A stretch of DNA of 64,000 bases, taken from NCBI RefSeq assembly GCF_900078705.1, contig NZ_FKIF01000006.1, positions 992,001 to 1,056,000 on the forward strand. Direction: 5' to 3'. Positions 44,787 to 52,745 of this stretch are shown here, in pieces (position 1 is the first letter of the stretch; every line of letters begins with the position of its first letter). The DNA is from Bordetella ansorpii (GTDB lineage: Bacteria > Pseudomonadota > Gammaproteobacteria > Burkholderiales > Burkholderiaceae_B). The notes beneath the pieces were generated by a model. That model was not told the DNA's origin. It saw nothing but the letters and a program-made list of their open reading frames with translations, and searched no databases. A program made the translations under genes and the position numbers.

Positions 44787-44833
44787 GATCCATTAAAAGG
44801 GCGTACCATACAGATATGCCTCATTAATGAAGC
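44787..44833. promoter_or_regulatory. hipBA operator O2 over the hipB start
   Basis: GATCCATTAAAAGGGC (44787-44802) and GCCTCATTAATGAAGC (44818-44833) form an imperfect dyad with the same 15-base spacer as O1. It overlaps the first ATG of hipB, so bound repressor would block transcription initiation or elongation. A CATACAGATATG stretch inside the spacer may hold the -10. Confidence 0.72.
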
Positions 44834-45183
44834 ATCGCCCGATCATGGCAAAACCTCCATCCCGCACTTATTCCCGTTACAGCATTGAGGCCGCCAAGCT
44901 GCTGGGCTTGAGCATCCGTGCTGCCCGGATCGAACGGGGCATCACCATAGAAGCCTTGGCGGAGCGCGCGGGCGTGTCGCGAGGGTTGGTCTCACGTGCC
45001 GAAGCCGGTGACATGGGATGCTCACTAGGCCTCGTTTTCGAGCTCGCTACCCTGGTCGGCGTTCCCCTTTTCACGCCAGACCGCTCCCAGATGACCCGTA
45101 GAGCAGCGGAGTTGGAGAAGACGCTCACCCTCTTGCCCCGCTCCGTGCACCACGCGAAGCCGGTGGTGAACGATGACTTCTGA
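44827..45183 (+). CDS. hipB: HipB-like XRE family antitoxin
   Basis: The protein (118 residues from ATG 44827, 112 from ATG 44845) has an XRE HTH at residues ~25-75: SIEAAKLLGLSIRAARIERGITIEALAERAGVSRGLVSRAEAG. It should bind HipA and repress the operon through the two upstream dyads. The ATG at 44845 is more likely because 44827 lies inside operator O2. The stop overlaps the hipA start by 11 bases. Base use is less GC-rich than the flanking gshA, pointing to acquisition. Confidence 0.87.
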   Translation: MKHRPIMAKPPSRTYSRYSIEAAKLLGLSIRAARIERGITIEALAERAGVSRGLVSRAEAGDMGCSLGLVFELATLVGVPLFTPDRSQMTRRAAELEKTLTLLPRSVHHAKPVVNDDF

Positions 45184-46456
45184 CCCGCTCGCCGACAATG
45201 CTTTCGTATGGATCTGGCTGGCCGGAGCAACGGAGCCCGTTGTCGCTGGCCAGCTCACCCGACATGCTGACCGGTTCATCTTCAACTATGGGCGCAGCTA
45301 TCTCGAGCGGGCCGATGCCATCCCGATTTACACCCCTGAGTTGCCATTGCGGCGAGGTGCAATCAACCCCGCCGATGGGCTGCAACTGGCCAGCGCGCTA
45401 CGCGATGCAGCCCCTGACGCCTGGGGCCGCCGCGTCATCCTCAATCGACTGGTCGGCGCGAAAGGCAAGAATGCCGATCTTGGCATGCTGGATGAACTGA
45501 CATATCTGCTTCAGTCCGGATCCGACAGAATCGGCGCTCTCGATTTTCAGGCATCGCCGACGCACTACGTCGCGCGGGCCGCGCAAGCCGCCTCGCTGGA
45601 CGAACTGATGAATGCCGCGGCAAGAGTGGAGCAAGGCATACCGCTGACGCCGGACCTCGAACAGGCGTTGTTTCATGGCAGTTCACTGGGCGGCGCGCGC
45701 CCGAAAGCCATGATCCTGGACGATGACCGCAAACTGATCGCCAAGTTCTCGTCCTCCACGGATACCTATGACGTCGTCAAAGCCGAATACGTGGCCATGA
45801 GCCTCGCCCGCACGATCGGACTGAATGTCGCACCCGTGCAATTGCGCCGCACATCTGGCAGGGACGTGCTGCTTGTCGAACGATTTGATCGTTCAAAGAC
45901 GCAAGCAGGTTGGCAACGCCGGCCGATGGTGTCCGCCCTGACCCTCTTCGGCCTTGATGAACCGATGGCACGCTACGCCAGCTACGAGGATCTGACAGAC
46001 ATCATTCGCCAACGCTTCGATTCGCCAACAGCGACACTGCGCGAATTGTTCAGCCGGCTCGTCTTCAACGTCATCTGCGGCAACACCGACGACCATGCGC
46101 GGAATCACGCGGCATTCTGGGACGGCAAACAGCTTGAATTGACGCCCGCCTACGACATCTGCCCGCAAAATCGAGCAGGCAACGAGGCATCGCAAGCCAT
46201 GCTGATTGTTGGTGACAACCGAATGAGCAACTTGGCCGTTTGCCTGAGAGCCGCATCGAAATTCCTTCTGTCGGAAGCCGACGCCGCGCAGCTCATCGTC
46301 GATCAGCTGGAAATCGTGCGGGAAAACTGGACGCGTGTCTGCGATGAAGCAGAGGTCAGCGCAGTGGACCGCGGCCTGTTCTGGGGCCGGATGTTTCTCA
46401 ACCCCTATATTTTCCAGGACGCGCCGAACGCAATACGGCAACAGATGCAAGCCTGA
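45173..46456 (+). CDS. hipA: HipA-like serine/threonine kinase toxin
   Basis: The 427-residue protein has an N-terminal HipA_N-like barrel and a C-terminal kinase: GSSLGGARPKAMILDDDRKLIAKFSS (Gly-rich loop and Lys), LLVERFDR, the catalytic segment NVICGNTDDHARNHAAFW (Asp/Asn) and LTPAYDICP. HipA phosphorylates an aminoacyl-tRNA synthetase (GltX for E. coli HipA) and induces persistence; the target here is unknown. Length is close to E. coli HipA (440). All kinase residues look intact, so the toxin is probably active. Confidence 0.9.
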   Translation: MTSDPLADNAFVWIWLAGATEPVVAGQLTRHADRFIFNYGRSYLERADAIPIYTPELPLRRGAINPADGLQLASALRDAAPDAWGRRVILNRLVGAKGKNADLGMLDELTYLLQSGSDRIGALDFQASPTHYVARAAQAASLDELMNAAARVEQGIPLTPDLEQALFHGSSLGGARPKAMILDDDRKLIAKFSSSTDTYDVVKAEYVAMSLARTIGLNVAPVQLRRTSGRDVLLVERFDRSKTQAGWQRRPMVSALTLFGLDEPMARYASYEDLTDIIRQRFDSPTATLRELFSRLVFNVICGNTDDHARNHAAFWDGKQLELTPAYDICPQNRAGNEASQAMLIVGDNRMSNLAVCLRAASKFLLSEADAAQLIVDQLEIVRENWTRVCDEAEVSAVDRGLFWGRMFLNPYIFQDAPNAIRQQMQA

Positions 46457-46478
46457 CCCGCACCGCGTCACGGCATCT

Positions 46479-47009
46479 TCAGCGATTGCGCTCCCATCCG
46501 CTGCCCGTCAACGACTGCGGTACGCTGCCGCCCGGCGCCACTTCCGGCTGCGTCGTGTAGCGGGCCGCCACCTGCCCGTCCGGGTAGAACCGCAGCGTCA
46601 GCACGGCATCGTCCGATGGACGGCGCGGCAGCTTCAACGTCGCGGCGTACGGGTAGTCGGTCGCCTGCCCGCCCTTCGAACGATCGACGTACCGCCACCG
46701 CACGGGCAACGGCGCCTCGTCCGAGGGCGGCGTATAGCCTTGCTTCAGCACCGTCTGCCCATCGGCCGCCCCCGGCGGCAGATAGGCCAGCAACGCCGCG
46801 CCGATCGCGTATTCCACGCCCTGGCCGGTGAAATTGTAGGGGTACACGGTGATCGGCTGGACCTCGGCCCGGGCGCCGCCACGGTCGCCCATCCAGCGAT
46901 TCAGATCGTCCGAGGTGGCGGCCAGGCCGGCCACGGCGAACAGCGCCACGACCAGCACCAAGCGCAGAATGCGCCGGGCCGGCCCGCGGCGAAAGGGGTT
47001 TTGCTGCAT
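46479..47009 (-). CDS. membrane-anchored protein of unknown function, paralogue 3 of 3
   Basis: The ~176-residue protein has a basic N-terminus and one membrane segment (RLVLVVALFAVAGLAA), then an exported domain. It shares with the two genes upstream a VRWRYVD strand and a closing pattern LTLRFYPDGQVAARY, so the three are paralogues. DUF3304-type proteins near type VI loci are a possible relative, but the match is not strong. Start 47009 has GAGG eight bases upstream. It is the last gene of a leftward three-gene operon. Confidence 0.68.
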   Translation of the reverse strand: MQQNPFRRGPARRILRLVLVVALFAVAGLAATSDDLNRWMGDRGGARAEVQPITVYPYNFTGQGVEYAIGAALLAYLPPGAADGQTVLKQGYTPPSDEAPLPVRWRYVDRSKGGQATDYPYAATLKLPRRPSDDAVLTLRFYPDGQVAARYTTQPEVAPGGSVPQSLTGSGWERNR

Positions 47010-47049
47010 TGACATGTCCTCGGGTTTCGCGCGGCGATACGCCACGCGA

Positions 47050-47598
47050 TCAGGGTACGCCGGCGCTCAGGCCGGGGGTCCAGCCCGCCGGCACCGTATC
47101 GGCCAGCAAGCCAGCCGTGACGTCGACATCGCTGGCGCCGTCCAGGTAACGCGCCGCGGCCTTGCCGCCGGGATAGAGCCGCACGGCCAGACCCGTGGCA
47201 TCATCAGGCCGGGTCAGGCCCGGAAAGTTCACCACATAAAGGGGCGCCGACCCCGCTGCCTGATCCGGAGCGTAGCGCGCCCAGGCGATATGCAGATCCG
47301 ATCCATTGGCCGGCGGCGCCAGCGTGCAGGAGGAAGGCAACTGCAGCGCCCGGCGGTTGCCCCGCGAGACATACTCCCAATGCAGGTCCTGCGGCATCGC
47401 GCCCCGCCGTTCCGGCAGCGCGTAGCGGACATCGTGCTGCGTCAGGTTCTGCACCAGGCAACGCACCAGGTGCGGCGACTCGATTTCCTGCTTCAGCTCC
47501 GCCGCGGCCGTATAGACCGCGACGCCCGCCAGCCCGGCCAGCAGGACCAGGCCGGCGACGGTATGGCGCGCCAGGCGGCAGGCGGCGCGGCCGTTCAT
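47050..47598 (-). CDS. membrane-anchored protein of unknown function, paralogue 2 of 3
   Basis: The 182-residue protein has one N-terminal membrane segment (HTVAGLVLLAGLAGVAVYTAAAEL) and an exported domain with LHWEYVSRGN and LAVRLYPGGKAAARYLDG, the shared patterns of this tandem family. Two Cys (HLVRCLVQN and LPSSCTLAP) occur at positions matched in paralogue 1, suggesting a disulfide. Its start overlaps the stop of paralogue 1 by four bases, and it runs 40 bases before paralogue 3. Function not recognised. Confidence 0.7.
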   Translation of the reverse strand: MNGRAACRLARHTVAGLVLLAGLAGVAVYTAAAELKQEIESPHLVRCLVQNLTQHDVRYALPERRGAMPQDLHWEYVSRGNRRALQLPSSCTLAPPANGSDLHIAWARYAPDQAAGSAPLYVVNFPGLTRPDDATGLAVRLYPGGKAAARYLDGASDVDVTAGLLADTVPAGWTPGLSAGVP

Positions 47599-48119
47599 CG
47601 CATGCTCCGGTAGCCGGGCGGCTCCGGCTCGCTGCCATCCAGCATGCGCTGGACCTCGTCGCTGCCCAGGTACCGGGCCGCGATGCTCCCCTGCGGCTCG
47701 AATTTCAGCAGCAGCATGGCCGGGTTGTCCGGTCGGGCCAGATGCAGCATGGCGCTGTACGTGTAGTCATAGGTGATGTCGTCGGGATTGTCCTCGTACC
47801 GCCACTTGACCATCAGCGGCTTGCTGCGCGACAGCGAGACGTACGAGCAATTGCGCATGGAGACGTGACGCCCCTGCCCCGCAGGCACATAGATCAGCGT
47901 GGGCAGTTGCCCCGCCTCCCGAAACTCGAACTGCACGCCGCGGCCCGTGTCATTGGCCGGCACGCAGGGAATCGACAGCACCTCGCCATGACGGCTGGCC
48001 AACCAGGCCGAGTACAGGTACGCCAGCAGGGACAGGGCGAATGCGCAGATCACGGCAACGATCCACCACCGCGCCCAGCGCGGCCAACCGATCGGCGCGA
48101 GATGGAAGTGCGATGCCAT
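47595..48119 (-). CDS. membrane-anchored protein of unknown function, paralogue 1 of 3
   Basis: The ~174-residue protein has one membrane segment (WWIVAVICAFALSLLAYLYSAW) and an exported domain with two Cys (SIPCVPAND; MRNCSYVSLS), VKWRYEDNPDD and LLLKFEPQGSIAARYLG. The last two patterns are shared with the two downstream genes. The start at MASHFHLAP (48119) is chosen because upstream residues are Cys/Arg-rich and unlike the family. The three genes are closely packed and leftward. Confidence 0.68.
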   Translation of the reverse strand: MASHFHLAPIGWPRWARWWIVAVICAFALSLLAYLYSAWLASRHGEVLSIPCVPANDTGRGVQFEFREAGQLPTLIYVPAGQGRHVSMRNCSYVSLSRSKPLMVKWRYEDNPDDITYDYTYSAMLHLARPDNPAMLLLKFEPQGSIAARYLGSDEVQRMLDGSEPEPPGYRSMR

Positions 48120-49175
48120 GAATGTACGGTCCGCGGGCGATGACAACCGGCTATTGCGACAGACGAGCGGGCAATCGGAACAGACGGCCCACCGGCAAAA
48201 ATCGCCTTTCTTCTTGTCGTGCCATGCGAGCTTCCGTAGCGGGCGCAAGCCCATTGCCCCGCGTCTCCAGGCGCGGAAGAATACCCCAATATGTTTCCGT
48301 AGCAGGGAATATAAGTTACGTTTTCTTGAAAACTGACGTGCCTGGAAATAGGCTCGTCACGTTATCCCCCTGGCCGCAGGGCCAGACAGGACGAGGCTTT
48401 CCGGGGGGATGCCCGCCCGAATCCCGGTACGTTAAGTAACGTTTTAGCCATTACATGCAGCCGGCCCGCCGGCCTGCCCGGGGCCGACCCGCGCTGCGAC
48501 CTCGCCCCCCGCAACGGCGCGCGCCATGTTGTAAGAACTACCACAGGCGTATTTGCGAAAGATAGGTTTTGTTTCTTTTTTCGCAGTGCATAAACCGCCA
48601 TGGTGCGCGCCGGCCAGCGCGGGCGGAACTGCGCACCCGCCTGAGCGGACAGCTCAGGCGGCGTCCTGCTCGGCGTAGCCAAAGGGCCAACGGCGCGGCT
48701 GGGACGGAGCAGGAGCAGGTACGGGAACCTCGTTCATGGTGCACCCCTATAAAGTTGAATGATGGATTCAGGATAGACCCGGGACATTCGAATCATTGTT
48801 AATGATCCCCAACAAACTCCGACAAAGTCCCCGCGAACCTGACCATTGGTGACAAGCGCGACGGTCATTTCTACAACGCGGGACGGCTTTCCCCGGAAAG
48901 ATCGGCTCATGGGCCGGATGAGGCCGGGGCGTGATGGCCATGGGGCGCCCGGTTGCCCCTCTCCAGACGCGGGGCGCGCATGTTAACAGGTATTTGGCCC
49001 CATTTTGGTGCGTATCGCCGCACTGCCGCACTGCCGGCGCAACGCGGACAGGCACACGGGCATTGTTCTTTTTATGTACGCCCAAGGCGTGATCCGACCA
49101 AGGGTTAGCCCCAATTCCTACTCGATCCGCTGCGATCTATAACCCCATTTTGTATTTTTATTGTATTTACGAGTC
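48120..49175. other. long intergenic region, lower GC, with hairpins and one short frame
   Basis: About 1.05 kb separates the paralogue operon from the DUF1932 gene. It holds an inverted repeat ACGTTA-AG-TAACGT (48430-48443), TGCGAAA/TTTCGCA flanking a T-rich stretch near 48552-48585, a 10-bp hairpin at 48637-48661 (CCGCCTGAGC/GCTCAGGCGG) and a 27-codon frame at 48654-48737. No larger gene, tRNA or known RNA family was recognised. The AT-rich end (49080-49175) likely carries the promoter of the downstream cluster. Confidence 0.5.
48654..48737 (-). CDS. putative 27-residue small protein
   Basis: The frame reads MNEVPVPAPAPSQPRRWPFG and ends YAEQDAA. It is preceded by TATAGGGGTGCACC, offering a weak ribosome site and an AT-rich promoter-like tract (ACTTTATAGG). 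The stop codon sits inside the hairpin CCGCCTGAGC/GCTCAGGCGG (48637-48661). The Pro-rich N-terminus and RRWPFGY core are unlike random GC-rich frames, but no family was recognised; it may not be translated. Confidence 0.35.
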   Translation of the reverse strand: MNEVPVPAPAPSQPRRWPFGYAEQDAA

Positions 49176-50057
49176 ATGAAAATCGCGCTGATAGGTTGTG
49201 GGGAAGTCGGTCACTGCTACGCCTTGGCGTGGCGCGCCGCGGGGCATTCCATCATCGGCATAGGCGAATTGCGACAAGACGCCGAGATGCAGGCCCGCGC
49301 CCGGGAGCACGGCGCCGCCCTGCACGGCGCCAGCGGCGCCTGGCTGGCCGACGCCGATCTGGTCGTCTCGGCGGTCTTCGGCCACGCCGCGCTGGCCGTG
49401 GCGCGCGATGCCCTGCCTCACCTGCGCAAGGACGCCGCCTATGCGGACTTCACCACCGCCAGCGCGGCGGACATGCGCACGGCCTCGCAGGAGGCCGCCC
49501 GCCTGAACGTGCCTTTCACCGACGTCGCCATCATGGGCGCGATCATCCTGCTGGGCGCCCGCACGCCGCTGTTGTGCGCCGGCGTGGGCGCGCAGGCGGT
49601 GGCCGGGTTCGCGCAGTCCTGCGGCGCCCCCGCCCAGGCGATCGACGGCGAAGCCGGCGACGCGGTGAGGCTGAAGCTCTTGCGCAGCATCATGACCAAG
49701 GGGATGGAAAGCCTGGCCGTCGAATGCCTGGTCGCCGCCGAAAGCATGGGCTTGCGGCCCGCGCTGTACGACGTGCTGTCCGACATGGACAAGACCCCCC
49801 TGACCACCTTCGCCGATTCGTTCGTGCGCTCGCACGTGCTGCACGCGCCGCGCCGGCTGGCCGAAGTGCGCGAGGCGCGCGAACAACTGATCGACGCCGG
49901 CCTGCAACCCCTGGTGCTGGACGGCGTGGAGCGCCTGTTCGCCCGTACTGCGCAAGGCATCCAGGCGGCCCGCGACGCCGGAACGTTCGACGTGCCGGAC
50001 ACCGTCGGCGACCGCCTGGCCTGGCTGACCCCCCTGGCCCGCCAGAATCCGGCCTGA
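49176..50057 (+). CDS. NAD(P)-dependent beta-hydroxyacid dehydrogenase-like oxidoreductase (DUF1932)
   Basis: The 293-residue protein has an N-terminal Rossmann domain (MKIALIGCGEVGHCYALAWRAAGH, with GxGxxG variant G-C-G-E-V-G) and a 6-phosphogluconate-dehydrogenase-like C-terminal DUF1932 domain (VRLKLLRSIMTKGMESLAVECLVAAESMGL). Such proteins often accompany aldolases and Bug receptors in aromatic or branched-acid catabolic loci. The substrate is unknown. The ATG at 49176 begins the fold; a TTG at 49161 is in frame. Confidence 0.82.
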   Translation: MKIALIGCGEVGHCYALAWRAAGHSIIGIGELRQDAEMQARAREHGAALHGASGAWLADADLVVSAVFGHAALAVARDALPHLRKDAAYADFTTASAADMRTASQEAARLNVPFTDVAIMGAIILLGARTPLLCAGVGAQAVAGFAQSCGAPAQAIDGEAGDAVRLKLLRSIMTKGMESLAVECLVAAESMGLRPALYDVLSDMDKTPLTTFADSFVRSHVLHAPRRLAEVREAREQLIDAGLQPLVLDGVERLFARTAQGIQAARDAGTFDVPDTVGDRLAWLTPLARQNPA

Positions 50058-50135
50058 TCCATAATCTCCCACCCGATCCGGCACGCAGAAGGCCGGACGC
50101 ATCCTACTCAGACAGACTCAGCGAGGAAGACAACA

Positions 50136-51101
50136 ATGAAATCCCTGAAGCATCTGCTGGCGGCCGCGTTGTGCGTCGCCAGCACGGCGGCGTGCGCGGC
50201 GGACATGGGCTCCGCCCCCATCACATTCATCTCGCCCTTTCCCCCGGGCGGCGGCACCGACACCCTGACGCGCATGATCAGCGCGGCCATCGGGCAGGAC
50301 ACCAAGTGGAACATCGTGGTGGAGAACAAGCCCGGCGCCGGCGGCAACCTGGCGCTGGACGCCACGGCCCGCGCCAAGCCCGACGGCCACACGCTGGTGA
50401 TGGCGCAGACCGACAACATCGTGCTGAACCCGTGGCTGTACGAGAAGCTCAGCTACGACACCTTCAAGGACTTCAAGCCGGTCGGCCCCGTGGCCTCGTC
50501 GCCCAGCGTGTTCGTGGTCGTGCCCGACTCGCCCTACAAGACGCTGGCCGACGTGGTGGCCGCCGCGAAGGCCAAGCCCGGCCAGATCTCGCTGGGTATC
50601 CCCGGCATCGGCGGCAGCGGCGACCTGATCGGCCATCTGTGGCGCAAGGCGGCCGGCATGGAACTGATGCACGTGCCCTACCGCGGCTGGTCGCAGGCGT
50701 TCCCCGATCTGGTCAGCGGCCGCATCGACCTGTACACCGGCTCGGTGGCTTCGCTGCTGCCGCAGATCAGAGGCGGCAAGGTGCGCGCGCTGGCCGTGGT
50801 GGCCAACGAACGATCGCCGGCCCTGCCCGACGTGCCCACCTTCGTGGAAAGCGGCTTCAAGACCATCAACCAGACCATCTGGTGGGGCCTGATGGCGCCG
50901 GGCAAGACGCCCGACGACGTCATCGCCACGCTGAACCGGGCCTTGAACAAGGCGCAGGACAACCCCGACCTGGTGAAGAAGCTGGAAGAAGCGGGCTACA
51001 GTGTCATGAAGGGCTCGCCCGCCGACCTGGGCAAGCGGCACCGCATCGACCACGACGCATTCGGCAAGATCGTCCAGGAAGCCGGCATTCCCAAGCAATG
51101 A
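50136..51101 (+). CDS. Bug/TctC family periplasmic solute receptor
   Basis: The 321-residue protein has a signal peptide (LLAAALCVASTAACA) and the Bug fold: ITFISPFPPGGGTDTLTRMISAAIG, IVVENKPGAGGNLALDATARAKPDG, VPYRGWSQAFPDLVSGRID, LPDVPTFVESGFK. It should bind an anionic substrate of the RraA/DUF1932 pathway. No TTT membrane subunits are nearby. It lies between the oxidoreductase (78 bases) and the aldolase (40 bases) genes on the same strand. Confidence 0.9.
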   Translation: MKSLKHLLAAALCVASTAACAADMGSAPITFISPFPPGGGTDTLTRMISAAIGQDTKWNIVVENKPGAGGNLALDATARAKPDGHTLVMAQTDNIVLNPWLYEKLSYDTFKDFKPVGPVASSPSVFVVVPDSPYKTLADVVAAAKAKPGQISLGIPGIGGSGDLIGHLWRKAAGMELMHVPYRGWSQAFPDLVSGRIDLYTGSVASLLPQIRGGKVRALAVVANERSPALPDVPTFVESGFKTINQTIWWGLMAPGKTPDDVIATLNRALNKAQDNPDLVKKLEEAGYSVMKGSPADLGKRHRIDHDAFGKIVQEAGIPKQ

Positions 51102-51141
51102 CCCGGCGCCATCCCATCACGTACCCGGCAGGAGCAGTGCA

Positions 51142-51807
51142 ATGATCGGTTTCGAGGTTCACCCGCGCAAGCGCGCGATCAGCAACGAGTTCGTCCAGAA
51201 GTTCCTTCGCATTCCCGTGGCCAACGTCAGCGACTGCATGTCGCGCATGACGGCCGGCGGCGCGCGCCTGCGCCCCATGCACGACGGCACGCCGATGGGC
51301 GGCCCGGCCCTGACCGTGCGCACCCGTCCGGGCGACAACCTGATGGTGCACAAGGCGCTGAGCCTGGCCCAGCCGGGCGACGTGATCGTGGTCGATGCCG
51401 GCGGCGACCTGACCAACGCCATCATCGGCGAGATCATGACCTCGCACGCGCAGACGCGCGGACTGGCCGGCATCATCATCAACGGCGCCATCCGCGACAG
51501 CGGCACCATCGGCCGCGGCAGCTTCCCCGTGTACGCCGCGGGCGTCACGCACCGTGGCCCCTACAAGGACGGCCCGGGCGAGATCAACTGCACCGTGTCG
51601 CTGGACGGCATGACCATCGAGCCGGGCGACCTGATCCTGGGCGACGACGACGGGCTGCTGTGCGTGCCGTACGACCAGGCGCAAGCCATCCTCGACGCGG
51701 CCACGGCCAAGCACGCGGCAGAGGAAAAGATGCTGGCCGACATCGCGGCCGGCAAGCTGGACACGTCGTGGATCGATGCGCGGCTGAAGGCGCTGGGCTG
51801 CCTGTAA
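51142..51807 (+). CDS. RraA family protein, 4-hydroxy-4-methyl-2-oxoglutarate (HMG/CHA) aldolase-like
   Basis: The 221-residue protein has the RraA/HMG-aldolase core: PVANVSDCMSRMT, ALTVRTRPGDNLMVHKALSLAQPGDVIVVDAGGD and the metal/substrate motif INGAIRDSGTIGRGSFPVYAAG (catalytic Arg-Asp). The C-terminus (ADIAAGKLDTSWIDARLKALG) fits class II pyruvate aldolases of gallate and protocatechuate 4,5-cleavage pathways rather than the RNase E inhibitor. The exact hydroxyacid is not known. A terminator-like hairpin follows. Confidence 0.82.
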   Translation: MIGFEVHPRKRAISNEFVQKFLRIPVANVSDCMSRMTAGGARLRPMHDGTPMGGPALTVRTRPGDNLMVHKALSLAQPGDVIVVDAGGDLTNAIIGEIMTSHAQTRGLAGIIINGAIRDSGTIGRGSFPVYAAGVTHRGPYKDGPGEINCTVSLDGMTIEPGDLILGDDDGLLCVPYDQAQAILDAATAKHAAEEKMLADIAAGKLDTSWIDARLKALGCL

Positions 51808-51833
51808 GGCAGGGCGTTCCATTACGCCGCACC

Positions 51834-51865
51834 GGACGGGCAAACCCGCGAGGGCTTGCCCGTCC
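51834..51865. terminator. hairpin between the RraA-type aldolase gene and the convergent FCD regulator
   Basis: A 10-bp perfect stem GGACGGGCAA / TTGCCCGTCC has a 12-base loop, followed by CGTTT. It begins 27 bases after the aldolase stop and ends 33 bases before the regulator stop. Confidence 0.6.
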
Positions 51866-51897
51866 CGTTTGCACATGCGGCACGCAGCCGCCGCGCA

Positions 51898-52551
51898 TCA
51901 CCCCTGCGCAGGCTTGCGCTGGCTGCGGAACAGCAGATGCGTGGACGTCAGGTGGAACCGCACCGCCACCTCGGCGCACGTGGCATCGCACGCGCGCAGC
52001 GCCGTGATGATCTGCCGGTGATGCTCAACGCTGCGCAGCATGTCCTCGCGCGTGTAGAAGTAGAACGAGCCGATGATGATCGGCATGTCCAGCAGGTTCT
52101 CGACCATGGCGCGCACGCGGGCCGATTGCGCGGCGTCCAGCAGGGCGTGGTGAAAGAGGTTGTTGTAGTGCTGGACCTGCGCCGTCCTGTCGTCATCATC
52201 GGACAGGACGGCCTCCAGCATCTTCTGGTTCAGCGATTCCAGATGAGCGATGTGCTGGGGCGTGGCGCGCTGCGCGGCGGTGCGGGCCGCATAGGGTTCG
52301 AGCAGCATGCGCAGCTCGAAGGCTTCGTCGATGTCGCGGTCCGCCCAGCCCACGACGACGGCGCCGCGGCGCTCTTCGTGCCTGACCAGGCCATCGGCCA
52401 CCAGCCGTTCGATGGCCGCGCGCACGGGCGTGCGGCTGACGTCGAGTTCGCTGGCGATGTGCTCTTCGCGCAGGCGCTCGCCTGGCAGGAAAGCACCGGC
52501 CATCAGGCGGCGGCGCAGCTCTGCATAGACTCGGTCGCGGGCGCTGGTCAT
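51898..52551 (-). CDS. GntR family regulator, FadR/FCD subfamily
   Basis: The 217-residue protein has a wHTH at residues ~4-70 (DRVYAELRRRLMAGAFLPGERLREEHIASELDVSRTPVRAAIERLVADGLV) and an all-helical FCD ligand domain (residues ~80-205) with the metal-coordinating pattern HYNNLFHHALLDAA and EHHRQIITAL. It is convergent with the oxidoreductase-Bug-aldolase operon and probably regulates it in response to a pathway acid. Regulation of that operon is inferred from position. Confidence 0.86.
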   Translation of the reverse strand: MTSARDRVYAELRRRLMAGAFLPGERLREEHIASELDVSRTPVRAAIERLVADGLVRHEERRGAVVVGWADRDIDEAFELRMLLEPYAARTAAQRATPQHIAHLESLNQKMLEAVLSDDDDRTAQVQHYNNLFHHALLDAAQSARVRAMVENLLDMPIIIGSFYFYTREDMLRSVEHHRQIITALRACDATCAEVAVRFHLTSTHLLFRSQRKPAQG

Positions 52552-52745
52552 GGTGGCGCGAATGTCCTGAAACCCGGTGAATCAGGCGACTATACAGGAA
52601 CCGTCACCCGTGGATTCGCCCTTCGGAACGCGCTGCCGCTCCCTCGTGCAAGGCACACGATCCCGCACCGCCTGGGGCCACGCATGGCCAGCAAATCGGT
52701 TATAGATGAGATCACGGGGCGCACCGCGCCGCGACGGAGCGGGCC

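Noticed and set aside
48569-48802. A 77-codon plus-strand frame in the gap before the DUF1932 gene
   Set aside because: Arg-rich composition, no ribosome site, and opposite to the more plausible short peptide; no family resemblance.
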